Source: Curculioniphilus buchneri (GTDB lineage: Bacteria > Pseudomonadota > Gammaproteobacteria > Enterobacterales > Enterobacteriaceae). Taken from it: a stretch of DNA of 64,000 bases. The notes beneath the pieces are model-generated. The model did no database searches and was not told the origin of the DNA. It saw nothing but the letters and a program-made list of their open reading frames with translations. The position numbers and the translations under genes are program-made. Below, piece by piece: positions 39,927 to 51,489 of the stretch. Positions within the stretch are counted from its first letter, which is position 1. Every line of letters begins with the position of its first letter. The DNA is taken from contig NZ_OZ193413.1 of assembly GCF_964275155.1 (NCBI RefSeq), forward strand, positions 62,001 to 126,000, in the 5' to 3' direction.

Positions 39927-41741
39927 ATGGATCACAACCCGCATTCACAGCTTAAACTTCTTGTTATACGTGGTAAAGAACAAGGTTATTTGACTGTTTC
40001 CCAAGTTAATGATCATTTACCAGAAGATATTACTGATTCTGATCAAATTGAAGATATTATCCAAATGATAAATGATATGGGAATTCAAGTAATTGACGAA
40101 GCACCGAATTCTGATGACCTTTTTTTAACTGACACTACTTCTGATACCGACGAAGATGTATCAGAAGCTGCAGCACAAGTCTTATCCAGCGTCGAATCTG
40201 AAATTGGACGGACTACTGATCCAGTTCGAATGTACATGCGTGAAATGGGTACTGTGGAATTATTAACTCGTGAAGGTGAAATCGACATAGCAAAACGTAT
40301 AGAAGATGGTATTAATCAAGTCCAATGTTCAGTTGCTGAATACCCTAGGGCAATTACTTATTTACTAGAACAATACGATCGTGTAGAGACTGGAGAAGTA
40401 CGTCTATCAGATATTATCATTGACTTTATCGATCCCAATTCCATAGAAAATATAACATCTATTTCAAATATTGGATCGGATTTACCTGTCGAAGAAGATA
40501 TAACCGATGATTATGATGAAGATAATAATAGTATTGATCCGGAACTTGCACGTCTAAAATTCATAGAACTACGAGAACAATATGAAATTACCCGTAATGT
40601 TATAAAAATCAATGGTTGTAAACATGATAAATCAACCGAAGAGATTCTCAATCTTTCTGATATCTTTAAATTATTTCGTCTCGTTCCTAAACAATTTAAC
40701 CATTTAGTTAATAATATGCGTTCCATGATGGAACGAATACGAATTCAAGAGCGTTTAATCATGAAGTTATGCATTGATATAAGTAAAATGCCAAAGAAAT
40801 ATTTCATTGCATTATTTTCAGGTAATGAGACCAATGATAATTGGTTAAAAACTGCGTTGGCTACAAATAAACCTTGGACAAAAAAACTATATGAAGTCAA
40901 TGAAGATATACACCATAGCTTGCAGAAATTACGCCAAATTGAAAATGAAACAAATTTGAGTATTCAACAAGTCAAGGATATTAACCGACGTATGTCGATT
41001 GGTGAAGCTAAGGCGCGTCGTGCTAAAAAAGAGATGGTTGAAGCTAATCTTCGTTTGGTAATTTCTATTGCTAAAAAATATACTAATCGTGGTTTACAAT
41101 TTTTGGATTTAATTCAAGAAGGTAATATTGGTTTGATGAAAGCTGTAGATAAATTTGAATATCGTCGTGGTTATAAATTTTCTACTTATGCTACTTGGTG
41201 GATTCGACAAGCTATTACTCGTTCCATTGCAGATCAAGCGAGAACTATTCGTATTCCAGTACACATGATCGAAACAATAAACAAACTCAATCGCATTTCC
41301 CGCCAGATGCTTCAGGAGATAGGACGTGAACCAACACCGGAAGAATTAGCTGAACGAATGTTGATGCCAGAAGATAAAATCCGAAAAGTGCTCAAAATTG
41401 CTAAAGAGCCTATTTCTATGGAAACGCCTATTGGCGATGATGAAGATGCTCATTTGGGAGATTTTATTGAAGATACTGCTCTTGAACTTCCATTAGACTC
41501 GGCAACGTCAGAAAGTCTACGTTCAGCTACTCACGATGTTTTAGCTGGTCTCACTGCTCGTGAAGCAAAAGTTTTACGTATGAGATTTGGTATTGATATG
41601 AATACTGATCATACATTAGAAGAAGTAGGTAAACAATTTGACGTTACTCGTGAACGTATTCGTCAAATTGAAGCAAAGGCACTGCGCAAACTACGTCATC
41701 CAAGCCGTTCTGAAGTATTACGCAGCTTTTTAGATGATTAA
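39927..41741 (+). CDS. rpoD: RNA polymerase sigma-70 (housekeeping sigma factor)
   Basis: Primary sigma factor. At 604 aa (E. coli 613) it has region 1.1 at the N-terminus, region 1.2 (PVRMYMREMGTVELLTREGEI), a non-conserved insert with an acidic stretch, regions 2.1-2.4 (NLRLVISIAKKYTNRGLQFLDLIQEG, YATWWIRQAI), region 3, and region 4.2 with the -35 recognition helix (VTRERIRQIEAKALRKLRHPSR). It lies 146 bp after dnaG. The bases just before the ATG (GTGTGGATACC...CTT) look very like what I remember of the E. coli rpoD leader, suggesting conserved translation signals. Confidence 0.98.
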   Translation: MDHNPHSQLKLLVIRGKEQGYLTVSQVNDHLPEDITDSDQIEDIIQMINDMGIQVIDEAPNSDDLFLTDTTSDTDEDVSEAAAQVLSSVESEIGRTTDPVRMYMREMGTVELLTREGEIDIAKRIEDGINQVQCSVAEYPRAITYLLEQYDRVETGEVRLSDIIIDFIDPNSIENITSISNIGSDLPVEEDITDDYDEDNNSIDPELARLKFIELREQYEITRNVIKINGCKHDKSTEEILNLSDIFKLFRLVPKQFNHLVNNMRSMMERIRIQERLIMKLCIDISKMPKKYFIALFSGNETNDNWLKTALATNKPWTKKLYEVNEDIHHSLQKLRQIENETNLSIQQVKDINRRMSIGEAKARRAKKEMVEANLRLVISIAKKYTNRGLQFLDLIQEGNIGLMKAVDKFEYRRGYKFSTYATWWIRQAITRSIADQARTIRIPVHMIETINKLNRISRQMLQEIGREPTPEELAERMLMPEDKIRKVLKIAKEPISMETPIGDDEDAHLGDFIEDTALELPLDSATSESLRSATHDVLAGLTAREAKVLRMRFGIDMNTDHTLEEVGKQFDVTRERIRQIEAKALRKLRHPSRSEVLRSFLDD

Positions 41742-43512
41742 AATACCATTATGATTTATTTTTTTAATATTCAAGTTTCGTTTTTAGAATATTCATACCA
41801 TTATATGAATAATCACTTCTAATATATTCGTTAATTATCAATAGACTAATGCCTATAAATGCACGCTTTTTTATGATTTTTGTTGATGTTTTTCAGATAT
41901 ATATAATATATAATCTATATGTTACATAATCAAATTATCGATCATTTAATCAAAATTGTTGGCTAATTATGATGGGCATTATCATCAACTATTTGTTTTT
42001 CTTGTTTCTGAAAAATAACCATCATTTCCTTTTAAGAACATATCATATTTTTGGAAAAAACGTTATTTATCATCTTCAATGAAATGAATTGAAAGACACA
42101 GACGATTTTTCCAAAGCTTATTATTTTAGATGTTTTTATAAGAAATTATAATGTTAAATTTAAAAGAATGAAACAAAAACTTTTTAAATAAATCATTGAT
42201 TAGCGTGAAAAAAAATTAAGGTACCAATTGCCGAACAATATTTATAATATAATTTGCTTAAGTAGGTAATAATTTAATTAATCATTAAGTCAAGAATATT
42301 ATTAATCTGATAATCATTAAATTTACGATGAATATCATTTTTGTACTTATTAAGAAAGATTAAAAGTTATTATGATAAATTATTTAAAAATAATACTTAA
42401 ACTGTTTCTTTGATGCCTAAAAGTATTGCATTAATTAATCTTTTAGTATTATTTTGATTTAAATAAATATATATTATACAATGATCATTGTATAGATTTA
42501 TAATCAAAATTATTGGTATTTTTTTGATTATGTTAATAAAAAATAAATCCGTAATTACATTTACGTTGTGGTAAATTTTAAATAACATTAATGATACATA
42601 CTATGAACATAAGTAAAAAGTGTACTTACTTAAAGTAACATACTAATCGTCATAGCTAAATAAAAATTTAGGTCGTATTAAAATAAATTGAAATTTATTT
42701 CAGTTAAACACATTATAAATGGTATTATTTTTTTACTAATTAATATGGATTAATCATATGATTCTTAAATCAAGAGTTGCTAATTTAATTTAGTGAACGT
42801 TATTAATTACGATGTTTCTGAAAATAATAGAAATTATTTTCTTAATATTTATTGGGTTAAACATTAGTCAATATACATAATAATATTCAGTAGATGATAT
42901 AAAATATCTAGATATATGTTATTTTTTAATTTCTATTAATAGTCCATATTCATATCTTCTCATTATAGTAATGAGATCCTATTGTTAAATATTAATCATT
43001 ACTTTATCGTCAATAGCGATAATTTTTACATTGCTTTTCTATTCGATCAAATTTAAACTGTAAAGAATATGTTTTAGAATTTAGCTATAAATAATTTTAT
43101 TTTGTCTTCATAAAGACAATATCAACACAATGATATATTTTAACTGATTTAAAATATTACTTTATTGTAGTAATATTTACATAAGATAGAGAGCAATGTG
43201 TATGCTTTGGATAAAAACGTTGACATATTATCTTGTATACGTAATAGAAGCACATACTAATTATGATATATAATGGAATATTATTTATAACTCGATTATA
43301 TTTCTCATATTTAAGGAAGGGGAGTAGATTATAATAAAATATTAATTAGAATAGAATACATTAAATTGTACAAGTCATCTCCTATTTTTACTATTTATTT
43401 TCAATCTGCATTTGATGTTCGAAATTGTTATCCATACTACATCATAGTACTGAACACAAAAGGATATGGTTATTATTAAAATATATTTCTTTGAAATACA
43501 TGTGAATTGAAC
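41742..43512. other. 1.8-kb AT-rich spacer between rpoD and glyQ
   Basis: No gene seen. A 63-codon minus-strand open frame at 42397-42588 has the Ile/Asn/Tyr-rich composition of random AT DNA and is rejected. Promoters for glyQ must lie near the 3' end but none is clear. Confidence 0.5.
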
Positions 43513-44439
43513 ATGCAACAAAATTTTCCAAAAACGTTTCAGAATTTAATTCTGACGTTGTATGATTATTGGACATGTCAAGGTTGTACCATAATCCAAC
43601 CGCTAGATATGGAAGTAGGGGCAGGTACTTCACATCCTATGACTTTCTTACGTGCATTAGGTCCAGAACCAATTTCTGCTGTTTATGTACAGGCAGCACG
43701 TCGGCCTATTGATGGTCGATATGGTACAAATTCTAATCGGTTACAACATTATTATCAATTTCAAGTGATTATTAAACCATCACCAAATAATTTTCAAAAA
43801 TTATATCTCGATTCACTCATAGCAATACATTTAGATCCTACTATTCACGATATTCGATTTGTAGAAGATAATTGGGAAAATCCTACATTAGGCGCTTGGG
43901 GTATAGGTTGGGAAGTGTGGATTAACGGTATGGAAATAACGCAGTTTACTTATTTTCAGCAAGTAGGTGGATTAGAATGTCGACCTGTTACAGGAGAAAT
44001 TACCTATGGGCTTGAACGGTTAGCAATGTATTTTCAAGGTGTTGATAATGTTTATGATTTGGTATGGGATGAGAATCATTTAGTTAAAATGACTTACGGA
44101 GATTTATTTCATCAATATGAAGTAGAACAATCTATTTATAATTTCGAACTTGCTGATACAAGTTTTTTATTCACCTATTTTGAGCAATATGAAAAAGAAG
44201 CACAAAATTTACTAGCATTAGATAAACCATTACTTTTTCCTGCGTATGAATGCATTCTGAAAGCAACACATAGCTTTAATCTATTAGATGCTCGAAAGGC
44301 TATTTCAAGTACGGAACGCCAATGTTATATTTTACGAATTCGCGCTATTACAAAAATTTTAGCAGAATTTTATTATTCTTCTAGAAAAGCATTGGGTTTT
44401 CCTATGTGTAAAAAAAATTACAATCAGGCAAAAACATGA
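43513..44439 (+). CDS. glyQ: Glycyl-tRNA synthetase alpha subunit
   Basis: Catalytic subunit of the alpha2beta2 bacterial glycyl-tRNA synthetase. At 308 aa it matches E. coli GlyQ (303); the start ATG 43513 is chosen over an in-frame TTG at 43507 by alignment of MQQNFPKTFQNLILTL. QPLDMEVGAGTSHP, RLQHYYQFQVIIKPSP, FVEDNWENPTLGAWG and GEITYGLERLAMY are all intact. No obvious Shine-Dalgarno precedes the ATG. It overlaps glyS by ATGA. Confidence 0.97.
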   Translation: MQQNFPKTFQNLILTLYDYWTCQGCTIIQPLDMEVGAGTSHPMTFLRALGPEPISAVYVQAARRPIDGRYGTNSNRLQHYYQFQVIIKPSPNNFQKLYLDSLIAIHLDPTIHDIRFVEDNWENPTLGAWGIGWEVWINGMEITQFTYFQQVGGLECRPVTGEITYGLERLAMYFQGVDNVYDLVWDENHLVKMTYGDLFHQYEVEQSIYNFELADTSFLFTYFEQYEKEAQNLLALDKPLLFPAYECILKATHSFNLLDARKAISSTERQCYILRIRAITKILAEFYYSSRKALGFPMCKKNYNQAKT

Positions 44440-46502
44440 CGCATATTTTTTTGGCAGAAATCGGTACAGAAGAATTACCGCCAAAAATGCTGCGTACTTT
44501 AGCAGAAAATTTTTCTACTCATATTATTGATGAACTTAATTCAAACAATATTAGCCATGGTGAAGTACATTGGTTTGCATCACCGCAACGTCTTGCAATT
44601 AAAGTTACTGCTTTAAGTAATGCTCAGACTGATATGCATTTTGAAAAACGTGGTCCTTCCATTACAAAGGCGTTTGACTCAAATGGAAAACCTACTAAAG
44701 CAACAAAAAGTTGGGCAAATGCTTACGGCATCAATATCGATCAAGCTGAACGCCTCATTACTGACAGTGGAGAATGGTTGGTATATCGCGCCAGAATGAA
44801 AGGACAATTAGTACAAACACTGCTTTTTAACATAGTTAACAAAGCATTAAGTAAATTGAAAATTAAAAAGATGATGCGTTGGGGAGATAAAAATATCAAA
44901 TTTATTCGTCCAGTACATACTGTAACTCTACTGTTAGACGATAAGGTTATTACTGGTAAAATACTTGGTATTGACAGCGATAGAGTTGTACGGAGTCATC
45001 GGTTCATGGGTTGTGGAGAGATTATCCTTGATCATGCTAATAAGTACCAAGAAGCTCTTTTTATGCAAGGTAAAGTAATAGTAAATTATCATCAGCGTAA
45101 AGAAATCATTCGTCGTCATGTAAAATTAGCAGCATTAAACATAGGCGGTGTAACTGATTTAAATGATAACTTATTAGAAGAAGTAACCTCATTAGTAGAG
45201 TGGCCTGTAGTGCTTACCGCACGTTTCGAAGAAAAGTTTTTAACGATACCAATGGAAGTTTTGGTTTGCACTATGATAGAAAATCAAAAGTATTTTCCAG
45301 TATATGATACTAAAGGTACGTTGCTACCGTATTTTATTTTTGTAGCGAACATTGTATCGAAAGATCCACAACAAATTATTTCTGGCAATGAAAAAGTTAT
45401 ACGTTCACGTTTAGAAGATATTGAATTTTTTTTTAATACTGATCGAAAACAACGACTAGAAGATCGATTATCTTATCTAGATAATGTTCTTTTTAAAAAA
45501 CAGCTTGGTTCTATGAAGGATAAAAGTCATCGTATTGCAAATTTGGCTGCCTGGATTGCTGAACAAATTGGTGCAAATATCCAACAGGCATCACGTGCGG
45601 GTTTACTTTCTAAATGTGATTTAATAACCAAAATGGTATTGGAATTTTCTGAAACTCAGGGAATAATGGGTATGTATTATGCCCGTTATGATGGTGAACA
45701 AGAAGCCGTTGCAATAGCGCAAAAAGAACAATACCAACCACGGTTTATAGGTGATAAAATCCCTACAACACAAGTTTCTTGTGCAGTAGCTATTGCTGAT
45801 AAGATAGATACACTAGTAGGTATTTTTGGTATTAATCGACATCCAAAAGGAGATAAGGATCCCTTTGCTCTACGTCGTGCAGCTCTTGGCATTTTGCGAA
45901 TTATAATAGAAAAACAGTTAACTCTAGATTTAAAAACACTGACAGAACAAGCAGTAAATGTGTATGGTAAAAAATTGACTAATACCACAGTCATCAATGA
46001 TGTCATCGATTTTATACTCAATCGCCTTCGTGCGTGGTATCAAGAACAAGGTCATAACATTGATACTATTCAAGCAGTGTTAGCTAAATGTTCGAATTGT
46101 CCTACTGATGTTGATGCACGTATACGTGCAATAAGTTTTTTTCGTACTTTAGAAGTATCTACTTCATTAGTAGCAGCGAATAAACGCATATTAAATATTC
46201 TGATTCAGTCTAATGAAAATTTCAATAAGGATCTACAGGCTTCACTATTGAAAGATCCGGCTGAAATAATGTTAGCTATTCATTTAAATGTATTGCGCGA
46301 AAAACTTTGCTCATTATGTGAAGCCGGGCTTTATCATGATGTTCTTTTAGAATTATCGACTCTTTGTGAGCCGATAGATTCTTTTTTTAAAAATGTCATG
46401 GTAATGGTGGACAATGATGATATACGTATTAATCGTTTAACACTATTAGATCAACTGCATAAACTATTTTTACAAGTAGCAGATATATCATTACTCAAAT
46501 AA
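44436..46502 (+). CDS. glyS: Glycyl-tRNA synthetase beta subunit
   Basis: Beta subunit of the heterotetrameric GlyRS, needed for tRNA-Gly recognition. The 688 aa match E. coli (689). FLAEIGTEELPPKML opens the protein; the HD-like central region (DPFALRRAALGILRI) and the C-terminal helical anticodon-binding domain follow. The start overlaps glyQ by four bases, giving translational coupling as in E. coli. No terminator is visible after the stop. Confidence 0.97.
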   Translation: MTHIFLAEIGTEELPPKMLRTLAENFSTHIIDELNSNNISHGEVHWFASPQRLAIKVTALSNAQTDMHFEKRGPSITKAFDSNGKPTKATKSWANAYGINIDQAERLITDSGEWLVYRARMKGQLVQTLLFNIVNKALSKLKIKKMMRWGDKNIKFIRPVHTVTLLLDDKVITGKILGIDSDRVVRSHRFMGCGEIILDHANKYQEALFMQGKVIVNYHQRKEIIRRHVKLAALNIGGVTDLNDNLLEEVTSLVEWPVVLTARFEEKFLTIPMEVLVCTMIENQKYFPVYDTKGTLLPYFIFVANIVSKDPQQIISGNEKVIRSRLEDIEFFFNTDRKQRLEDRLSYLDNVLFKKQLGSMKDKSHRIANLAAWIAEQIGANIQQASRAGLLSKCDLITKMVLEFSETQGIMGMYYARYDGEQEAVAIAQKEQYQPRFIGDKIPTTQVSCAVAIADKIDTLVGIFGINRHPKGDKDPFALRRAALGILRIIIEKQLTLDLKTLTEQAVNVYGKKLTNTTVINDVIDFILNRLRAWYQEQGHNIDTIQAVLAKCSNCPTDVDARIRAISFFRTLEVSTSLVAANKRILNILIQSNENFNKDLQASLLKDPAEIMLAIHLNVLREKLCSLCEAGLYHDVLLELSTLCEPIDSFFKNVMVMVDNDDIRINRLTLLDQLHKLFLQVADISLLK

Positions 46503-49500
46503 AACTATGCCTACATTATTATTACTAATATAATGTAAAAATTATATCTCTTATCTTTTTCATTCTGCTAACATAATGATTATACTTATTTAAAATTATA
46601 AAAATTTTAAATGTAATATTTGTGTATTTATGATATAACATTTTTTATCTTTTTAAAATGCATGAATTTAAACGTGACCAATTATGAGCTTATAATGATA
46701 AATTAAATCTTGTTTAAAAGACATTAGTGACGAATAGACATAATTTATATAAAATAAACTATATATTAGTCTAGTTACATATAGAATTCTCTCAAATTCA
46801 TATTTGAGTATATATACTTTTTTAAATAATTAAATATTATTATTTTTCAATATAAATAAATAGTTGTATTAATATGGTTGTGACTCGCTCACTGAGCGAT
46901 GGTGTCATAAAGTCATTATATAGATGAAGTATGCTCATTATATTAAATGTAATATCAGAAATTAATTTCATCTATTTAAATTAATATTTAAGAAAGTAAA
47001 AATTTAGTTGTAATTAAAATAAGAAAACTATCAGTATATTTTTACTTCAATGAAGCTTAATAAGCATTATATATTTTTTTAATTGAAATTATATTATAGT
47101 AAAAGTAATAATTTTTATGTAATAAACTTAAATAAAAAAATTTTTCACGTAAAAATTACATATTTTGAAATTAATGTATTAATTGTTAACTAAGATAAAT
47201 TTTTAGTTAAAAGCGTTTTTAATATTATCAATTAATATTTAATAAAGATTATTAAAATTAAAAATTTATTCATTTTTTTTCGTCTTTAATTAATTTCATT
47301 AATAATTTCTATTTTAAAATTTAACCTATTTCTTTATGTACGTGTTCAGACCATATTATTACATAATATGGTAAATGCATACGATATATAATATGCATAA
47401 ATTTATGTATTACATTATAATAATAAGCCATTTAATGTATTTATATTATATTATTGTAATAATAATACTCGTTTTTTAAAATTACATTACAATTATTCAT
47501 TGTGTTTTTTGAAAAAAATAATGTTTTTGATTGATAGTGAATTATTTTAATATTACATACATTTAAAATATGATGTTTTCAGTAAAATATTAATTTTTCT
47601 AATCTTTATTAAAAATATTTTTACATGAAGAAATTATTAGGTCTAGATACATCATACAATGCTCTATATTGTATAATTATGAATATAATATTATAACTTT
47701 GTTCTAGAATATTTATAGAAAATTATGTGACTGATTTTTTATTAAAGATTTAATTTTCTTAAAAGTTAAATATCTGTATAATTACATAAGGATAATGTTC
47801 TTACTACAATTAATAAATATATTGTAATCTCATTGTTTCATGGAATACACATATCCAGAATTAGCATATTGATAACAATAACTTACTAAGGCTCTCAATA
47901 AAACATTTAAACTATATAATATGATGATCATATGTTAGTTTATATGGTTTTAAATTATCAATTAAATTCAGCTAAGAATAATATTTTTTACTAAATACGA
48001 ATTTTCATGATTAATTAGTAGAATGTTTGTTATTATATCGAAATGCAATACACAATTTTATTGTGTATTTAAAATATTATATTATTCTAAATAGTAGATT
48101 ATATTTTTATATTGGTATATTTTATTTATATAAAAATCATTAATTTTAATATTATTAACATACATTTAATATAGTGTAATACATAGTATTTTAGATTAAG
48201 AAGAAAATTAAAATCTCTGTTAAAAATGTAATCTTGTATGAATAAAATTCAATTTATTCATTGTATTTTAAAAAAAATATATATAAATTTTCAATATTAT
48301 TGAACTATTTATAATTAAATATTATTAATAATAAATGAAATACTTTTTAAGTATATGACTTGCTGTAAATATTTATGTAATTTTAGTAGATTATTTTACT
48401 TTAATACAATAGAGTAGTTTTATTTGACTTTATTTTTACAACAAAGGATTGTAAATATCTAACACATTAATCATATTACATGCATTATAATACTGTTAAA
48501 CATAGAAAAAGAAATCACTTTTTTATTGATACATTACTAATAATGAAAACTGAATCAGTGTTTTAGAAGTTAAAATATAATGTATCTATTTTATTGACTT
48601 ATCATATGTAACATAATTGTTTTTATTCATCTTACTGAACTACAAGAAAAGAGTACAAGACATTCCTATATCTATAAATATATGACAAATATCATAAATT
48701 AGTATATCTCTTACAATCAATATTACTTATTGACTAAAAACATAAATAGTCAGGACAACATATATAAATAAGCTCCAACTAATTGATATAATTTTTAAAG
48801 AAATGAGTTATCTACGATGCAAGCAACATTAGCCATAGAATCTATAGTAAAAAATTATTGTCTTTGAGACAAAGCAAAGCAGCCACAACAACAAAAGATT
48901 AGTTGATGTGAATGCAGTGGTTCATCGTAATGGATGTAATCTGAAGATGCTAATAAAATAAATATAGAAGCTACTAATATAGCCTATCTTTATTTCTAGC
49001 TAAACATTTAAACATGCAGTTAAGTATAAGATATCTACATAAGTATAAGATATCTACAAACGTAGTGGAATGCTAATCAAATCAAATATATGAAATTATA
49101 GTGATAAGAATAAGAACAATACAAATCTAAAAAACTTTAATTTAATTTTTAAAATCAACTATGATTATTTATTAATTAGGAATATATATTTATATCCTTA
49201 TGAGATAAATTCTAATGAACATTAGACATCGTGTCATAGTAAAATTACTAAATAAACAGATATTATATGAATTTTTTTAAAGAATTTTATAATACTGAAA
49301 TCAGTATCATTTAACCTCAATATACCATACAATATGGATCTGTTTATATAGAACAGTAGTTTATTGTTAATAAATCATTGTTAATTATTATGTTAGCTAA
49401 CTTGACTGATATATTAAGATATAAATAAAAATACAAAAACCGCAAGATCTTATTTATCTCTATTAGTACTAAAAAATTAGTTTTTCAATAATGATATGAG

Positions 49501-50228
49501 AATATTTAACATTTTATGTTAAAATGAAAAACATTCTATTATTTTTTTAATATTCTTAATTTTGGATTCTTAAAATTTATTATAAAAAATAGAAGTTGAT
49601 TGTTTTCTGTTTCTTAAAAACGAATCAAGCAAGAATAATCTCCGCATCAAGTGATTTTTTATTCAGTTAGTTGCAGATTGCAATGTTCATATTAATATCA
49701 AAAATTCTATAATTTTACACTGATGTTCTATCATTGTAACGATCTAATAAAGTTATATTAATTTAGTTATTTTGGATTTAATTACTATAGATTATAATAA
49801 TTCACTAATAAAAATATCTCTAGTCTAAATTGGTTTTTTATTTTATATTATATATATGCTATAATGCGATGTTTTGTCTAAACATTTATTATTTCATATG
49901 AAAGAAAATTATGGTACCATACCATCACAATATTTATTATATTATTCATAGTATCCGATTATGATATACGATCTTTATATACAAATATATATGTGTAAAA
50001 TATAAATTACATTTTAATGACATAAAACTCAAGTCCGTGTCATATTAAATATATGCTATTCTAATTATTATTTTATAAATAAACATGTTAATTTATTATA
50101 AATAATATGTGTTGCGGTCAGCTTGTAAGGTATTGTTTTAATACATTATCTATATGCGTTAAACAATAAAAAGTATGCTGCAATGCTATATATATAAGAA
50201 GTAATTACTAACGGGAGTGTTTTAGAAA
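46503..50228. other. 3.7-kb gene desert between glyS and yibN
   Basis: Largest non-coding block of the window. It holds no intact gene, tRNA or clear fossil. Notable items: a GC-richer 15-base palindrome at 46885-46899; a less AT-rich patch at 48815-48965 with short protein-like frames; and a perfect 19-bp tandem duplication at 49021-49058. In E. coli gpmM lies next to yibN, but no trace of it could be read. Confidence 0.5.
49021..49058. repeat. Perfect 19-bp tandem duplication
   Basis: TAAGTATAAGATATCTACA occurs twice head to tail at 49021-49039 and 49040-49058 in a non-coding region. Confidence 0.9.
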
Positions 50229-50657
50229 ATGCATGAAATTGCAAAATTTATTGAAATGCATCCCATTCTAAGTCTTTTGTGGATAATTTTCTTAGGAGCA
50301 ATAGTTTTTACTACTTTACAAGGCTGGTTTTCTAAAATTCATGAACTTGCTCGATATGAGGCTATTAAATTAATTAATAGAAATGATGCTATTGTTATTG
50401 ATTTACGAAAACACGAAGATTATCGAAAAGGACACATTGTTAATAGTGTAAATTTAGCAGTAGACCACGTTAAGCCCGGCAATATTAAGAGCTTAGAAAA
50501 AGCAAAAAATCAGCCGATTATAGTTGTTTGTTCGAACGGTATAAACGCTCGTTACTTTGCAAGTAATTTATCTAAGTCTGGATTTAAACAAGTATATGTT
50601 TTAAAAGAAGGAATATCCGGTTGGAATGAAGACAATCTGCCCTTAATCCAAAATTAA
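50229..50657 (+). CDS. yibN: YibN, membrane-anchored rhodanese-like protein
   Basis: Single-domain rhodanese homologue attached to the inner membrane by an N-terminal segment (about residues 12-32, ILSLLWIIFLGAIVF). The rhodanese domain covers about 45-140: VIDLRKHEDYRKGHIVNSVNL, then IIVVCSNGINARYFA, then VLKEGISGWNEDNLP. A cysteine sits at the expected catalytic-loop position (VVCSNG); as I recall, the E. coli protein has Asp-Gly there. Length 142 against 143 in E. coli. It is the first gene of yibN-grxC-secB-gpsA, in E. coli order. Physiological role uncertain. Confidence 0.93.
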   Translation: MHEIAKFIEMHPILSLLWIIFLGAIVFTTLQGWFSKIHELARYEAIKLINRNDAIVIDLRKHEDYRKGHIVNSVNLAVDHVKPGNIKSLEKAKNQPIIVVCSNGINARYFASNLSKSGFKQVYVLKEGISGWNEDNLPLIQN

Positions 50658-50693
50658 TGAAATTATATTTCATTTTAATATGAAAGGAAAAAA

Positions 50694-50951
50694 ATGGCCA
50701 ACGTTAAAATTTATACCAAGTCAACTTGTTCTTATTGCCAACGTGCTAAAGATTTACTGAGTCGTAGGCAAATATCATATCAAGAAATTACTATTGATCA
50801 CAATGTAGAGTTACGGAACAAATTAATTCAGAGCAGTGGCGGTTGTACCACTGTACCTCAGATTTTTATCGATGGTAAACATGTAGGTGGCTATGATGAT
50901 CTATATGCTCTTGATGCAAACGGCGGTTTATCTGCTATAATTAACAAATAA
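50694..50951 (+). CDS. grxC: Dithiol glutaredoxin Grx3, CSYC active site
   Basis: Glutathione-dependent thiol-disulfide oxidoreductase. At 85 aa it matches E. coli Grx3 (83), with TTVPQIFIDGKHVGGYDDLYALD conserved. The active site is Cys12-Ser-Tyr-Cys15, where E. coli has CPYC. The Pro to Ser change is the state found in human Grx2, which can hold a [2Fe-2S] cluster. A further cysteine appears before the TVP motif (GGCTTVP), and the E. coli cysteine in GGCDDLY is Tyr. AAAGGAAAAAA precedes the ATG. It sits 36 bp after yibN. Confidence 0.95.
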   Translation: MANVKIYTKSTCSYCQRAKDLLSRRQISYQEITIDHNVELRNKLIQSSGGCTTVPQIFIDGKHVGGYDDLYALDANGGLSAIINK

Positions 50952-51013
50952 AAAAATTGATAAAATTGTTAAATATGCATTTATACTGAGTATTTTGATT
51001 ATAAAGGTTTTTA

Positions 51014-51487
51014 ATGTCAGACAAAAAGAATACTGAAATAGTTTTTCAGATTCAACGTATTTATTCCAAAGATATTTCATTTGAAATACCAAATGCACCT
51101 AGAATTTTCCAAAAAGAATGGCAGCCGGCAATTCAACTAGAGCTTAAAACCACTTCTTTTCAATTACTGGAAGATATTTATGAAGTTGTGTTACAGGCTA
51201 CTGTAACAGCTACTTTAAAGGAAGATATTGCATTTTTATGCGAAGTACAACAAGCAGGTATTTTTACTATTTTTAGTATTTCAAATGACAAAATAGCGCA
51301 TTATCTCAGTGTCTACTGTCCAAATATTTTATTTCCCTATGCCCGAGAATGTATTACTAGTCAAATTTCTCGTGGAACTTTTCCCCAACTTAATTTATCT
51401 CCAGTAAATTTTGACGTTTTATTCATGCAATATTTACAACAACAGGAACATGAGCAAGATGCCAACCAACCGATTCGAGTTAACTAA
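51014..51487 (+). CDS. secB: SecB, preprotein export chaperone
   Basis: Tetrameric cytosolic chaperone that keeps secretory proteins unfolded and delivers them to SecA. At 157 aa it matches E. coli (155): FQIQRIYSKDISFEIPNAP, LFPYARECI and FPQLNLSPVNFDVLFMQY are typical. Retention implies Sec-dependent export of periplasmic or outer-membrane proteins. Its stop is two bases before the gpsA ATG, so the two are likely coupled. Confidence 0.97.
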   Translation: MSDKKNTEIVFQIQRIYSKDISFEIPNAPRIFQKEWQPAIQLELKTTSFQLLEDIYEVVLQATVTATLKEDIAFLCEVQQAGIFTIFSISNDKIAHYLSVYCPNILFPYARECITSQISRGTFPQLNLSPVNFDVLFMQYLQQQEHEQDANQPIRVN

Positions 51488-51489
51488 TC

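Noticed and set aside
42397..42588. 63-codon minus-strand open frame between rpoD and glyQ
   Set aside because: Peptide is almost all Ile/Asn/Leu/Tyr, typical of random AT-rich DNA, and has no ribosome binding site.
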